Positions 34,764 through 43,451 of a stretch of DNA of 64,000 nucleotides are shown one piece after another. The stretch spans positions 2,091,889 to 2,155,888 of the forward strand of contig NZ_LMOB01000001.1 in assembly GCF_001423185.1 (NCBI RefSeq), in the 5' to 3' direction. Numbering within the stretch: position 1 is the first letter of the stretch; each line of letters starts with the position of its first letter. Below the pieces are notes generated by a model. That model was not told the origin of the DNA and did no database searches. It was given only the letters and a program-made list of their open reading frames with translations. The position numbers and the translations under genes are program-made. Source of the stretch: Plantibacter sp. Leaf314 (GTDB lineage: Bacteria; Actinomycetota; Actinomycetes; Actinomycetales; Microbacteriaceae).

Positions 34764-35774
34764 ATGACGACTCCTGAGAGCACGACCACGCCGAGCGACA
34801 CCACGGCGACCAAGACCGCCGCCGTCATCTACAACCCCGTGAAGGTCGACCTCGATGCGCTCCGCGAGTCGGTTGACCGCTCCGCCGCCGACGCGGGCTG
34901 GGGCGAGTCGCTCTGGTTCGAGACGAGCGTCGACGACGTCGGCCAGGGCGTCACCGCCGAGGCGATCGCCGCGAAGGTCGACCTCGTCATCGCGGCCGGC
35001 GGCGACGGCACGGTCCGCGCGGTCTCCGAGGCGTTGCGGGGCAGCGGGATCCCTCTCGCGCTCCTCCCCTCGGGCACCGGCAACCTGCTCGCCCGCAACC
35101 TCGACCTCACGCTCAACGACCTGCCCGGATCCGTCATCACCGCGTTCACGGGCGACGACAAGCCGATCGACCTCGGTGTGATCGACATCGAACGCGCCGA
35201 CCACTCGCGCGACCGCCACGTGTTCGTCGTCATGGCCGGTATGGGCATCGACGCGAAGATGATCAAGAACACCGACGACGACCTCAAGGCCAAGGCCGGC
35301 TGGGCCGCCTACGTCGACGCGATCGTGAAGTCGCTGCGCGACCCGGACGAACTGCACCTGCGCTTCCGCATCGACGACGAGCCGCAGATCCGCGCCACCG
35401 TGCACACGGTCATCATCGGCAACTGCGGTTCGCTGCCGGCCAACATCCTGCTCCTGCCGGACGCGGTCGTCGACGACGGCCTGTTCGACCTCATGTTCAT
35501 GCGTCCCGGCGGGGTCTTCGGCTGGATCCGCATCTGGGCGAAGGTCGCCTGGGTGAACGGGGTGCTGCGCCGGACCAAGACCGGCCGGGCCCTCGCCGGC
35601 AAGCAGAAGGACGACGGCGAGCTCCGCTACGGCACGGCGAAGCGCTTCGTCGCCCGCATGTCGAAGCCGGAGGAGATCGAGCTCGACGGCGACGGCTTCG
35701 GCAAGGCCGTCGCGATCAACACCTGGATCGAGCCGGGTGCCCTCACCGTCCGCGTGCCGGCTGCAGCCGAGTAG
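34764..35774 (+). CDS. Diacylglycerol kinase catalytic-domain lipid kinase
   Basis: A 336-residue protein. AVIYNPVKVDLDALRE at the N-terminus, the nucleotide motif IAAGGDGTVRAVSEAL, then LPSGTGNLLARNLDL identify the DAGK/YegS family, which phosphorylates diacylglycerol or similar lipids. The C-terminal beta-sandwich follows (IGNCGSLPANILLLPDAVVDDG). It probably acts in phospholipid turnover at the membrane. Confidence 0.9.
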   Translation: MTTPESTTTPSDTTATKTAAVIYNPVKVDLDALRESVDRSAADAGWGESLWFETSVDDVGQGVTAEAIAAKVDLVIAAGGDGTVRAVSEALRGSGIPLALLPSGTGNLLARNLDLTLNDLPGSVITAFTGDDKPIDLGVIDIERADHSRDRHVFVVMAGMGIDAKMIKNTDDDLKAKAGWAAYVDAIVKSLRDPDELHLRFRIDDEPQIRATVHTVIIGNCGSLPANILLLPDAVVDDGLFDLMFMRPGGVFGWIRIWAKVAWVNGVLRRTKTGRALAGKQKDDGELRYGTAKRFVARMSKPEEIELDGDGFGKAVAINTWIEPGALTVRVPAAAE

Positions 35775-35798
35775 CGACGAGCGGACTCGCCAGCGGGC

Positions 35799-37109
35799 TC
35801 ACCCCCGAGGGGTGACCCGCCGGGCCCAGAGCAGCACGGGGATGAGCAGGAGCGCGAGCACCCCGCCCGCGATCGACAGCGCCTCGTAGCCGACGCCCGC
35901 CATCACCACACCCGACATGACGCCCGCACCTGCGCCGGCGAGGGCGATGAGGACGTCGAGGGTGCCCTGCGTGCGTGCACGGTTGGCGGGCACGGTGTGG
36001 TCGACGACGAGGGTGGTACCGGCGATGAGGCCGAAGTTCCAGCCGAGTCCGAGGAGGGCGAGCGCCAGGATGAGCAGGCCGAGCGAGTCCGCCGGTGCGA
36101 GGGCTCCCGTCACACCGGCGAGGAGGAGCGTGACCCCCGCGGCAATCGCCATCGGCGTGCGGCCAATGCGGTCGACGAGGACGCCGGTCACGAGCGAGGG
36201 GAGGTACATCGCGGCGATGTGGATGCCGATCACGAGCCCGACCTCCCCCAGTCCGTGGTGGTGGGCTCGCATGTGCACGGGCGTCATCGTCATGACCGCG
36301 ACCATCGCGATCTGCGTGACCACCATCACCGCGGCACCGACATAGGCGCCGACGCCGGGACACGGGCGCGGACCCGCGGTCGACTGGTCCTGGCCGGTCG
36401 TCGACTCCTCCGAGACCGCGTCCAGCTTGGCGAGCTCGGCGTCGAGCCGGCGGGCGAGGAGGAACGGGTCCGGACGCAGGAGCAGGAGGAACGCCGTGCC
36501 CGCGGCCAGGTAGGCGACGGCCGCGAGGAGGAAGGGGCCCGCGAGCGCCGGCAACCCCCATCCGGTCGCGAGCCGGCCCAGGGGCTCGACGAGGTTGGGC
36601 CCGGCCACGGCGCCGAGCGTCGTCGACACCATCGCGACGCTGATCGCGGTACCGCGGCGTGCCGGGGTCGCGAGGTCGGTGCCGGCGTAGCGGGCCTGCA
36701 GGTTCGTGGCGGTCCCGGCACCGTAGACGAACAGCGACAGGAACAGCAGCGGCACCTGGGCCGTCGTCGCAGCCAGGACGACACCGAGCGCGCCGACCCC
36801 GCCCGCGACGAACCCGATGCCGAGCCCGATCCGCCTGCCGAGGCGTTGCGTGACGCGGCCGACGAGGAACGCCGTGAGCGCGGACCCCAGGGTGAGGAGG
36901 GCGGCCGCGACGCCCGCGAGGCTCGTGCTCCCGAGGACGTCCTGCACGAGCAGCGCACCGACCGTCACGCCGGCGGCGAGGCCGGCTCCGCCGAGCACCT
37001 GGCTGATGACGACGACGGTGAGCGTCCGCCGCTGCACCCGCGCGCGTTCAGCGGTGATGCCCGCGCTGGTCGCGGTGCTGCTCGTGTCGGGCTCAGCGCT
37101 GTCGGTCAT
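35799..37109 (-). CDS. MFS efflux-type transporter
   Basis: A 436-residue carrier with twelve predicted membrane segments. The loop 2-3 motif GRVTQRLGRRIGLGIGF is the MFS signature and a second copy (GVLVDRIGRTPMAIAAG) begins the second half, with a central acidic loop. It resembles drug-efflux or multidrug members; no neighbour indicates its substrate. Confidence 0.85.
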   Translation of the reverse strand: MTDSAEPDTSSTATSAGITAERARVQRRTLTVVVISQVLGGAGLAAGVTVGALLVQDVLGSTSLAGVAAALLTLGSALTAFLVGRVTQRLGRRIGLGIGFVAGGVGALGVVLAATTAQVPLLFLSLFVYGAGTATNLQARYAGTDLATPARRGTAISVAMVSTTLGAVAGPNLVEPLGRLATGWGLPALAGPFLLAAVAYLAAGTAFLLLLRPDPFLLARRLDAELAKLDAVSEESTTGQDQSTAGPRPCPGVGAYVGAAVMVVTQIAMVAVMTMTPVHMRAHHHGLGEVGLVIGIHIAAMYLPSLVTGVLVDRIGRTPMAIAAGVTLLLAGVTGALAPADSLGLLILALALLGLGWNFGLIAGTTLVVDHTVPANRARTQGTLDVLIALAGAGAGVMSGVVMAGVGYEALSIAGGVLALLLIPVLLWARRVTPRG

Positions 37110-37119
37110 GCTCCGGCCG

Positions 37120-37398
37120 TCAGCGGCGCGTGGAGATGCGGCCGTAGGCGTCGACGGTGACGATCAGCGACTCGACCTTCCGGTTCACGACGCGGATGAT
37201 CACGACGATGAGCCAGAGCCCACCGGTGATGAGCGTGAGGACGAGGTTCCAGAACCAGCCGATGCGCTTCTGCCGCTGCAGGACCGCCTGCTGCCCCTGG
37301 ACCGACGACACCGACCAGCCTCGGGCCGCGTAGCGGGCGACCTCGGCGTTGAGCACGGCGGTGAGCTGCTCCATCGGGAGCGGAGTGGAGGAGGACAT
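37120..37398 (-). CDS. Small membrane-associated protein
   Basis: A 92-residue protein. Residues 1-40 are soluble (AEVARYAARGWSVSSVQGQQAVLQRQ), followed by a hydrophobic segment (WFWNLVLTLITGGLWLIVVII) and a basic C-terminus. It starts 10 bases after the end of the MFS gene's coding direction and has no visible ribosome-binding site. Function unknown. Confidence 0.55.
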   Translation of the reverse strand: MSSSTPLPMEQLTAVLNAEVARYAARGWSVSSVQGQQAVLQRQKRIGWFWNLVLTLITGGLWLIVVIIRVVNRKVESLIVTVDAYGRISTRR

Positions 37399-37433
37399 GC
37401 ATCGAATGTACTCTCCGCGGGCCGCCGGGTCCT

Positions 37434-37523
37434 CGGTCCCTGAGCTTGTCGCAGGGCCCACGCCCCCGGTCCCTGAGCCTGTCGAAGGGCCCACGCCCCC
37501 GGTCCCTGAGCCTGTCGAAGGGC
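37434..37523 (+). repeat. Three tandem copies of the dispersed repeat (period 33)
   Basis: Units start at 37434, 37467 and 37500, each beginning CGGTCCCTGAGC and, in full, ending CCCACGCCCC; the last is cut short by the promoter of the acetyltransferase gene. The first carries C-A for A-A in the core (GTCGCAGGG). Confidence 0.85.
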
Positions 37524-37539
37524 CGTCTACGATCGATGT

Positions 37540-38055
37540 ATGCGCATCCGTCCCGCCGAACCAGCCGACCTGCCTGGCGTCCTCGCCATCCACACCGACG
37601 CCGTCGCGAACGGTGTCGCGATCTGGACCGAGGTCACACCCGACCTCGCCGAGCGCGAGGCCTGGCTCGCCCGCCATCAGGAGGCCGGTCGGGTCGCACT
37701 CGTCGCCATCGCCGACGGCCCCGACGACGCGCTCCCCGAGGGAACCGTCCTCGCCTACGCGAGCTACGGCCCGTACGCGACGAAGGAGGGGTACCGACAC
37801 ACCGTCGAGAACTCCGTCTACGTGCACCCCGAAGCGCAGGGACGCGGGCTCGGCAAGGCGCTCCTCGTCGAACTGCTCGACCGCGCGACCGCCGACGGGC
37901 ACCACGTCATGCTCGCCCTCATCGAGGCCGAGAACACGGCGTCGATCGCCCTGCACACGAAGCTCGGCTTCGAGCAGGTCGGCCTCCTGCCGGAGGTCGG
38001 GACGAAGTTCGGTCGCTGGCTGGACCTCGCCATCCTCCGGCGCCCGCTCGCCTGA
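37540..38055 (+). CDS. GNAT acetyltransferase, phosphinothricin-acetyltransferase-like
   Basis: A 171-residue protein of the Bar/Pat type: IRPAEPADLPGVLAIH at the start, YASYGPYATKEGYRHTVENSVYVHPEAQGRGLGKALL in the core. Typical members acetylate phosphinothricin, methionine sulfoximine or similar toxins. The start lies right after a repeat array, with no ribosome-binding site seen, so leaderless translation is possible. Confidence 0.85.
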   Translation: MRIRPAEPADLPGVLAIHTDAVANGVAIWTEVTPDLAEREAWLARHQEAGRVALVAIADGPDDALPEGTVLAYASYGPYATKEGYRHTVENSVYVHPEAQGRGLGKALLVELLDRATADGHHVMLALIEAENTASIALHTKLGFEQVGLLPEVGTKFGRWLDLAILRRPLA

Positions 38056-38062
38056 GCAGGAG

Positions 38063-39979
38063 CTACGAACCCGAACCAGCCAACACGACCCGGACCACCG
38101 CACCCGCACCGAGGTCCACCGTGTGCGGGTCGGACGCGCCGGCCAGGACGACCCGGACCGGTGTCTCGCCGAGGTTGCCGAGGATCACGACCGTCTCGCC
38201 CGCGGCATCGACGGCGGCGATCGCGGTCACACCTTCCGTCGACACGGGCGAGCCGACGTCGAGACGACGACCTCCGATCACGACCGCCGAGCGTGGACGT
38301 CCGCTGAGTTCCGCGATCCACCCGAGCGCCCGACCGGCGGCCGTGACCGTGCCGTCGGCGGCGACGAGACCTCGCGGCCCGGTCGCCTCGAAGTAGGACA
38401 GCGACTCGACGCCGGGGACGGCCAGCGCGGCGACACTCGCGACCACCCACGCACCGAGGGCCTCCGCCGACTGCCGGTCGTCGGTGGCGCCCGGCACCAG
38501 CTCCGCGCCGAACCCCGCGCGGAGGTCCGGGTCGGCCGTGGCTCCCGCGCCCGCCCTCGTGGTGGCGACCGCGTTGTAGCGTGCGCCCAGCGTCACGGGG
38601 CCGACGTGCAGCGGTCGGCCGTCGGCGATCCGGACGGCGTCAGCCACGACGACGGCCTGCATGTCGAGCGACTCGACCAACTGGTGACCCGCGCGGTCGT
38701 GCATGAACGGCGTGACGCTGAAGGCGACCGGGCCGGTCCACCGGTCGAGGCGCGCGTGGTTGCGGTTGAGCTCGGTGAAGTGCGCCCGCGTGCCGCCGAC
38801 GAGCACGGGCGACGGTGCCTCGACGTCCGTCCACAGGCGCCGCAGGAGGTCGCCGAGCGCGATCAGCAGGGCGCTCTCCGAGAGATGGGTCCGGCGGTGG
38901 AACACCCCGACGCGCCCGACGGGGACGCCCGCGTCGCGGAGCCGCCGCAGGACCGGCTCGGCCTCGTCACCGGTGCCGAGCACGAGTCGCAGGTCGAGGG
39001 CTCGGGTGCCGGCTTGACGCACAGCGCGGTCGAGGATGGCCGGCCAGTCCACGACCGCCGGGTCGATCTCGACGAGGAGCTCGGTGATCGCGTCGGGGAC
39101 CGTCGCGCCCGACCGTCCGCCGTCGGGGTCGCTCGACACCGAGGTCGAGATCGTGGGGACGAGGCTGTCGAGCAGCGCACCGACCCGTGCTTCGACCGGC
39201 TCGGAGGCCGGACGCTCGAGGTCCGTCTCGGACAGGACGGTCACGGCGAGCGGCGTGGCCAGCGGGGCGGCGGGTTCGACACCGTCGGCGCGCGCACAGG
39301 AGAGCTCGACGGACTGCTCCACGACGTCGCCGACCGCCAGCGCGACCGGGAACGGCAGCGAGAGCGGCGTCGAATAGGTCTTGAACGAGGCGTCGGTCCA
39401 GTTCCGCTGGTCCTCCATCTCGAAGACGTCACCGGCGAAGCGGGCGGTGGTCGTGATGCGGTCGCCGGTCCAGGTGAGGGACTCGATGCGGATCGCCGGC
39501 TGGTGCGGCGCGATGTGCTCCGGCAGGCGGGTCGTCGTCGTGGATCCCTCGGGGTGGCCGACGACGAGCTCGGTACCGGCGAGCGCCGGGGCCTGCAGCA
39601 CGATGAGCCCGATGCGCGCACGTCGGAACGCCGCCGTCACCTCGGCCCGGACGGCCACCCGGAGGGTCGACGAGCCGAGGTCGACCGACAGCGACCAAGC
39701 GACCGTCTCGCCGTCGTCGCCGACCCTGCCGCGCAGCTGCAGGCCGCTGGTCGTCTGGTCGACGGCGTCCACGACGACGGGCAACGTCTTCCAGTCCTGG
39801 TCGCGGACGACGAAGCGGATGCTGCGCAGCACCGTCTCGCCGTCGAAGGCGATGTCGTCGAGGTCCGAGCCGCGGAGCGACAGCGACCAGGGCCCGCGCG
39901 ACACGGCACTGGCGGCGCGTTCCTGCTCGAGGAGCAGGTCCGGTGCGACGCGGAAGGTGGTTCCGAAGCGCGAGGTCAT
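38063..39979 (-). CDS. apnL: Probable D-apionate lactonase (ApnL)
   Basis: A 638-residue cytoplasmic protein with a beta-sandwich N-terminus (to about 270), a TIM-barrel-like middle (VGRVGVFHRRTHLSE near 340, GTRAHFTELNRNHARLD near 400) and a C-terminal strand-rich part. Length and arrangement fit the ApnL family that hydrolyses D-apionolactone to D-apionate in apiose breakdown. It is 7 bases downstream of an SDR gene and part of the locus with apnO, oiaC and the erythrulose genes. The identification rests on this context plus overall resemblance; I cannot compare sequences directly. Confidence 0.6.
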   Translation of the reverse strand: MTSRFGTTFRVAPDLLLEQERAASAVSRGPWSLSLRGSDLDDIAFDGETVLRSIRFVVRDQDWKTLPVVVDAVDQTTSGLQLRGRVGDDGETVAWSLSVDLGSSTLRVAVRAEVTAAFRRARIGLIVLQAPALAGTELVVGHPEGSTTTTRLPEHIAPHQPAIRIESLTWTGDRITTTARFAGDVFEMEDQRNWTDASFKTYSTPLSLPFPVALAVGDVVEQSVELSCARADGVEPAAPLATPLAVTVLSETDLERPASEPVEARVGALLDSLVPTISTSVSSDPDGGRSGATVPDAITELLVEIDPAVVDWPAILDRAVRQAGTRALDLRLVLGTGDEAEPVLRRLRDAGVPVGRVGVFHRRTHLSESALLIALGDLLRRLWTDVEAPSPVLVGGTRAHFTELNRNHARLDRWTGPVAFSVTPFMHDRAGHQLVESLDMQAVVVADAVRIADGRPLHVGPVTLGARYNAVATTRAGAGATADPDLRAGFGAELVPGATDDRQSAEALGAWVVASVAALAVPGVESLSYFEATGPRGLVAADGTVTAAGRALGWIAELSGRPRSAVVIGGRRLDVGSPVSTEGVTAIAAVDAAGETVVILGNLGETPVRVVLAGASDPHTVDLGAGAVVRVVLAGSGS

Positions 39980-39986
39980 CGTCGGC

Positions 39987-40739
39987 TCAGAGGCTCGTCA
40001 TGCCGCCGTCGACCCGGAAGGTCGCTCCGGTGGCGAAACTCGACTCGTCGCTCGCGAGGTAGACCATGATGCCCTCGACGTCTTCGGCCCGGCCGGGTCG
40101 ACCGAGCGGGATGCGTCCGACGATCGCGGCGCGCGACTCCGGGTCGTCCGAGATCGCGGTGACGAGCGGGGTCTCCGTGTAGCCGGGGACGACGGTGTTC
40201 ACGCGGATGCCCTGGTCGGCGTAGGCCGCGGCGACGGTCCGCCCGAGGCCGTGGATGCCGGCCTTCGTGGAGCTGTAGGCGGTGAAGTCGGCGCCCTCGC
40301 CGTTGAGCCCGGTCGGGCTGCCGGTGAGGATGATCGAGCCGCCCTTGCCGAGCATCGCCCGGACGGCGTGCTTGGTGGTGAGGAAGGTGCCCGTGAGGTT
40401 GATGTCGACGGTGCGCCGCCACACCTCGAGGTCGAGGTCGGCGATCTTCGCGTCCTGACCGAAGAGCTGCACGCCGGCGTTGGCGACGACGACGTCCGGT
40501 GTCTTGCCCGTCGCGTCCATCACGGCGAAGGCGGCTTCGACACTCGCCTCGTCGGCGATGTCGAGCCGCACGGCCATGGCCGACGGGAAGGGTGCGGCGG
40601 CCTCCCGCGCGGCCTGGATGTCGCGGTCTGAGAAGATCACGACGGCGTCCTCGCGCGCGAAGCGTTCGGCGACCGAACGGCCGATCCCCGATCCGGCGCC
40701 CGTCACGAGCGCGGTCTTTCCTGCAAGTCGTCCAGTCAT
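39987..40739 (-). CDS. SDR dehydrogenase, candidate D-apiose dehydrogenase
   Basis: A 250-residue short-chain dehydrogenase. NAD(P)-binding TGAGSGIGRSV, VVANAGVQ, catalytic Ser (TGSPTG), Tyr and Lys (YSSTKAG), and the C-terminal GATFRVDGGMTSL are all intact. In described apiose pathways, oxidation to apionolactone is done by a Gfo/Idh-type enzyme (ApsD). None is here, so this SDR next to the lactonase may substitute for it. An alternative is a sugar-alcohol or hydroxy-acid dehydrogenase. ATG 40739 follows a modest AGGCG. Confidence 0.8.
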   Translation of the reverse strand: MTGRLAGKTALVTGAGSGIGRSVAERFAREDAVVIFSDRDIQAAREAAAPFPSAMAVRLDIADEASVEAAFAVMDATGKTPDVVVANAGVQLFGQDAKIADLDLEVWRRTVDINLTGTFLTTKHAVRAMLGKGGSIILTGSPTGLNGEGADFTAYSSTKAGIHGLGRTVAAAYADQGIRVNTVVPGYTETPLVTAISDDPESRAAIVGRIPLGRPGRAEDVEGIMVYLASDESSFATGATFRVDGGMTSL

Positions 40740-40837
40740 CGTCGCCTGTCTCTCGTGCGGTGCTGCGGGGGTGGAGTCTCGGGTGTCGCAGTGGGTGTCA
40801 GAGGTGGTGTGTCGGGTCGTCTGCAGCCTATCCGGCA

Positions 40838-40850
40838 CAACCGGTTGACC
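40838..40850 (-). promoter_or_regulatory. Candidate FadR-type operator before the SDR/lactonase genes
   Basis: GGTCAACCGGTTG (minus strand) contains the palindrome CAACCGGTTG. It is identical over 13 bases to the site in the promoter of the importer operon at 47130-47142, about 100 bases before the SDR start. Confidence 0.7.
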
Positions 40851-40859
40851 GCATGTGAC

Positions 40860-40945
40860 GTTCGCAATTCAGGAGCGCCGCGGCGCGCCGACCCGGATCG
40901 GGGGTGGAGCGGGCCGACGCGCCGGGCACGTCCTGAATTGCGAAC
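40860..40945. repeat. Compound inverted-repeat element
   Basis: A 15-base perfect inverted repeat (GTTCGCAATTCAGGA at 40860-40874, TCCTGAATTGCGAAC at 40931-40945) flanks a 56-base, very GC-rich core that can itself fold. It lies between the apnO stop and the SDR promoter and may end apnO transcription. Confidence 0.75.
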
Positions 40946-40960
40946 AGCTGGAGCCGCGGC

Positions 40961-41833
40961 CTAGCGCTCGATCTTGTCGAGGTGCAGCATGGCGGCGAGG
41001 TTCTTGTCGAGCTCGTCGTCCTGGAAGACCTTCTTCCAGTCGTCCTTGATGATGGCGCTGCGACCGTAGTCCATCGCGATGAGGCACGCGTCGGAGAACG
41101 GGTTGTCGCCCTTGAGCGAGTTCGCGAGCGCGACCTGCGTGTGGCCGAGGAGGATCGCACGAGCGGCCGGCTCCGGCACGCCCATGGTGTTGACGGCCTC
41201 GTCGAGCGACTCCTTGAGCAGCGCGCCGATCATGCAGGCGATGGTCTCGACGAGGGTCGGCTCGAGCTGCGCGAGCTGCTTGACCGTGACCCAGTGGACC
41301 TCGCCGACGGGGGCGAAGATCGCCCGGACGACGGCCTCGACCTGCGCCTGCTTGGCGGCGTCGTCGGACTCGATCGCCGCGATGGCGTCCTGCAGGGCCG
41401 CGATGCCACCGAAGGTGTCCGCGTATTCTTCGGGCGTGTGGCGCTCGACGAAGACCGAGGGGTGGCAGGGGTGCGTGACGGCCTGGATGACGTCGTCACG
41501 ACGGGTGAGCAGCCCCGCGTAGGCGGCGGCCGGGTCGAGCGTGAGGAGCACGGCGCCCGACTTCATGAGTGGGACGACGCCGGCGGACACGGCCTTGAGG
41601 GCCAGGTCGGGGACGGCGAGGATGACGACGTCGGCGTCGGTGACGGCCGCATCGGTCTCGGTGAGCTCGCGACCGGCTTCGGTCACGCGCTCCTGGCCGG
41701 CGGGCGAGACCTCGCTGTAGAAGACGGTGTGGCTGGTCTTCACGAGGTTGTTGGAGACGCGCATGCCCATCTTGCCGCCGGCGCCGATGACGGCGATGGT
41801 GAGCTGGTCCGCGACGGTGGTGGTGTCGGTCAT
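40961..41833 (-). CDS. apnO: Probable D-apionate oxidoisomerase (ApnO)
   Basis: A 290-residue NAD(P)-dependent protein: glycine motif VIGAGGKMGMRVSN, then VILAVPDLAL and VTHPCHPSVF, and a helical C-terminal domain of the phosphogluconate-dehydrogenase-like kind with DEAVNTMGVPEPAARAIL. This layout, including the THPCHP segment, is that of D-apionate oxidoisomerase, which converts D-apionate to 3-oxo-isoapionate. ATG 41833 overlaps the oiaC stop by 4 bases after a good GAGAAGGAAG site. No other known family explains the neighbours as well. Confidence 0.75.
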   Translation of the reverse strand: MTDTTTVADQLTIAVIGAGGKMGMRVSNNLVKTSHTVFYSEVSPAGQERVTEAGRELTETDAAVTDADVVILAVPDLALKAVSAGVVPLMKSGAVLLTLDPAAAYAGLLTRRDDVIQAVTHPCHPSVFVERHTPEEYADTFGGIAALQDAIAAIESDDAAKQAQVEAVVRAIFAPVGEVHWVTVKQLAQLEPTLVETIACMIGALLKESLDEAVNTMGVPEPAARAILLGHTQVALANSLKGDNPFSDACLIAMDYGRSAIIKDDWKKVFQDDELDKNLAAMLHLDKIER

Positions 41834-42627
41834 GATCTTCCTTCTCTCAGGTACTGCAGGTTGTGTGCGGTCCACGTGCGCTCGAGCTCGATGGTCTCCG
41901 TGATGGAGTCGCCGAGCGGGAGCCAGTGTTCGATGATCTGGTTGACACCGCGTTCGTCCGGACGGACGGCGGCGGTGAGGGCGGGGTAGTCGAGCAGGCC
42001 GGTCCCGAGCGGCGCACCCTCGAGGGTGAACCCGACCCAGCCGCCCCGACGGGTGAACGCGAAGTCCTTCACGTGGATGTTGCGCACGTGCGGGGCGGTG
42101 CGGGCGATGACGTCGCTCGGGTGTTCGAGTCGTGCGACGGTGTTGGCCGGGTCGAGGCAGATCCCGAGGTTCGGGTGGTCGACGGCGGTCACGAGGTCGA
42201 CGAGCTCCTGCGACGACAACTGCTCGTAGGTCTCGAGCGCGATGGTCACGCCGGCGGCATCGAACGCCGGGAGCACCTGGCGGAGGCGCTCGACGGCTTC
42301 GGCATGGGTCGGACGGTCGTCCCCCGAGGTGACCATGCTGCGCAGAAGCGTCGCACCGAGCAGCCGGGCGATCTCGAGGAACCGTTCGAGGTGCGCGACC
42401 GCGATCCCCTTGGTGCCGAGTTCGAGCACCACCCCGAGCGAGCGGGCGACCTCGGCGACCTGACGGAGTTCGTCGTCGGACATGGTCTCGATGCGGGCGT
42501 CGTCGCAGATCTGGAAGAGCCCCACGCCGGCCTCGGCCGTGCGCTCGATCATGCCGATGACGCTCAGGCGCTCGGGGGCGAGTTCCGAGCCCTCCCAGAA
42601 GAAGGTGTACGTGCCGAAGCCGATCAT
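41830..42627 (-). CDS. oiaC: Probable 3-oxo-isoapionate decarboxylase (OiaC)
   Basis: A 265-residue xylose-isomerase-like TIM barrel. The metal ligands typical of the fold are visible in order: Glu in LETYEQ, Asp in CLDPANT, His in NIHVKDF and Glu in IIEHW. In the apionate pathway OiaC turns 3-oxo-isoapionate into L-erythrulose and CO2. Hydroxypyruvate-isomerase-like or 3-keto-sugar epimerase activities are alternatives for the fold. It overlaps apnO and the TIM-like gene by 4 bases each. Confidence 0.65.
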   Translation of the reverse strand: MIGFGTYTFFWEGSELAPERLSVIGMIERTAEAGVGLFQICDDARIETMSDDELRQVAEVARSLGVVLELGTKGIAVAHLERFLEIARLLGATLLRSMVTSGDDRPTHAEAVERLRQVLPAFDAAGVTIALETYEQLSSQELVDLVTAVDHPNLGICLDPANTVARLEHPSDVIARTAPHVRNIHVKDFAFTRRGGWVGFTLEGAPLGTGLLDYPALTAAVRPDERGVNQIIEHWLPLGDSITETIELERTWTAHNLQYLREGRS

Positions 42628-43451
42628 GCTGTCCCCGGTCCCTGAGCTTGTCGAAGGGTGCCATCCTGAGCCTGTCGAAGGGCCTCGTCGAGCACGGCTT
42701 CGAGCGCCGCGACGTCGTGGGCGAAGCGTCCGAGGAACACGCCGTCGACGTCGTCGCCGAGTGCGGTGAGCAGGCCCGGTCCGGCGCTGCCGCCGTAGAT
42801 CACCGAACTGCCCGCGCGGTCACCGCGACCGGCCATCGCCGTCCGGAGGATCGCACCCACGGCTCGGACGTACGCGGGCTCCGCCGGTTCCGCCGCGCCG
42901 ATCGCCCACACGGGCTCGTACGCCACGATGACCGGGCCGGCGACGGCGTCCGCGAGCGCGGAGTCGAGCTGACGCAGGCACTCCGCCGCGGCGTCCTCGG
43001 GCGCCATCCGCTCCCGCTCACCGATGCAGAGCACGGGCGAGATGCCGTTGCGGAGGGCGGCTGCGGTCTTCTCGGCGACGACCTCGTCGGTCTCGCCGAA
43101 GAGCGACCGGCGCTCCGCGTGGCCGACCTCGACCACGGTCACACCGACCTCGGCGAGCTCCGGCCCGCCGACCTCACCCGTGAAGGCGCCGCGGTCGGCG
43201 CTTGCGAGGTCCTGTGCGCCGACGAGGACACCCGTCCCCGCCAGCGCCGCCACCGAGGCCGCGATCGAGACGTAGCCGGGGATGACGAACAACCGCACCC
43301 GACCGTCGACGACGGCCTCGTGCCGACGGGCGAGAGCGCCCACCTGCTCGATCCAGTCGAGGGTCTGCGCGTGGCCGAAGTACATCTTCAGGCTCACACC
43401 GACCACGCGGGGCGCGGTCGACGTGCTCGCGGTCGACGGGGAGGCGGTCAT
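42624..43451 (-). CDS. lerI: Triose-phosphate-isomerase-like L-erythrulose-1-phosphate isomerase (LerI)
   Basis: A 275-residue TIM-family barrel. Catalytic Lys lies in VGVSLKMYFG, His in VEVGHAERRSLFGE and Glu in VAYEPVWAIG. In erythritol/threitol and apionate catabolism such proteins isomerise L-erythrulose 1-phosphate to D-erythrulose 4-phosphate. The last 18 residues (from about LRQAQDGT) are encoded by two copies of the dispersed intergenic repeat, not by family sequence. It overlaps derI by 1 base and oiaC by 4. Confidence 0.75.
   Translation of the reverse strand: MTASPSTASTSTAPRVVGVSLKMYFGHAQTLDWIEQVGALARRHEAVVDGRVRLFVIPGYVSIAASVAALAGTGVLVGAQDLASADRGAFTGEVGGPELAEVGVTVVEVGHAERRSLFGETDEVVAEKTAAALRNGISPVLCIGERERMAPEDAAAECLRQLDSALADAVAGPVIVAYEPVWAIGAAEPAEPAYVRAVGAILRTAMAGRGDRAGSSVIYGGSAGPGLLTALGDDVDGVFLGRFAHDVAALEAVLDEALRQAQDGTLRQAQGPGTA
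42635..42688 (-). repeat. Two dispersed-repeat copies inside the lerI coding end
   Basis: Sequence CCGGTCCCTGAGCTTGTCGAAGGG is followed by a second copy, TGAGCCTGTCGAAGGGCC; on the minus strand they encode the Leu-Arg-Gln-Ala-Gln motif twice. See the separate finding. Confidence 0.85.

Noticed and set aside
37349..40069. Plus-strand open frame of 906 codons across the lactonase gene.
   Set aside because: It runs through repeat copies and antisense to a better gene; no recognisable protein features.
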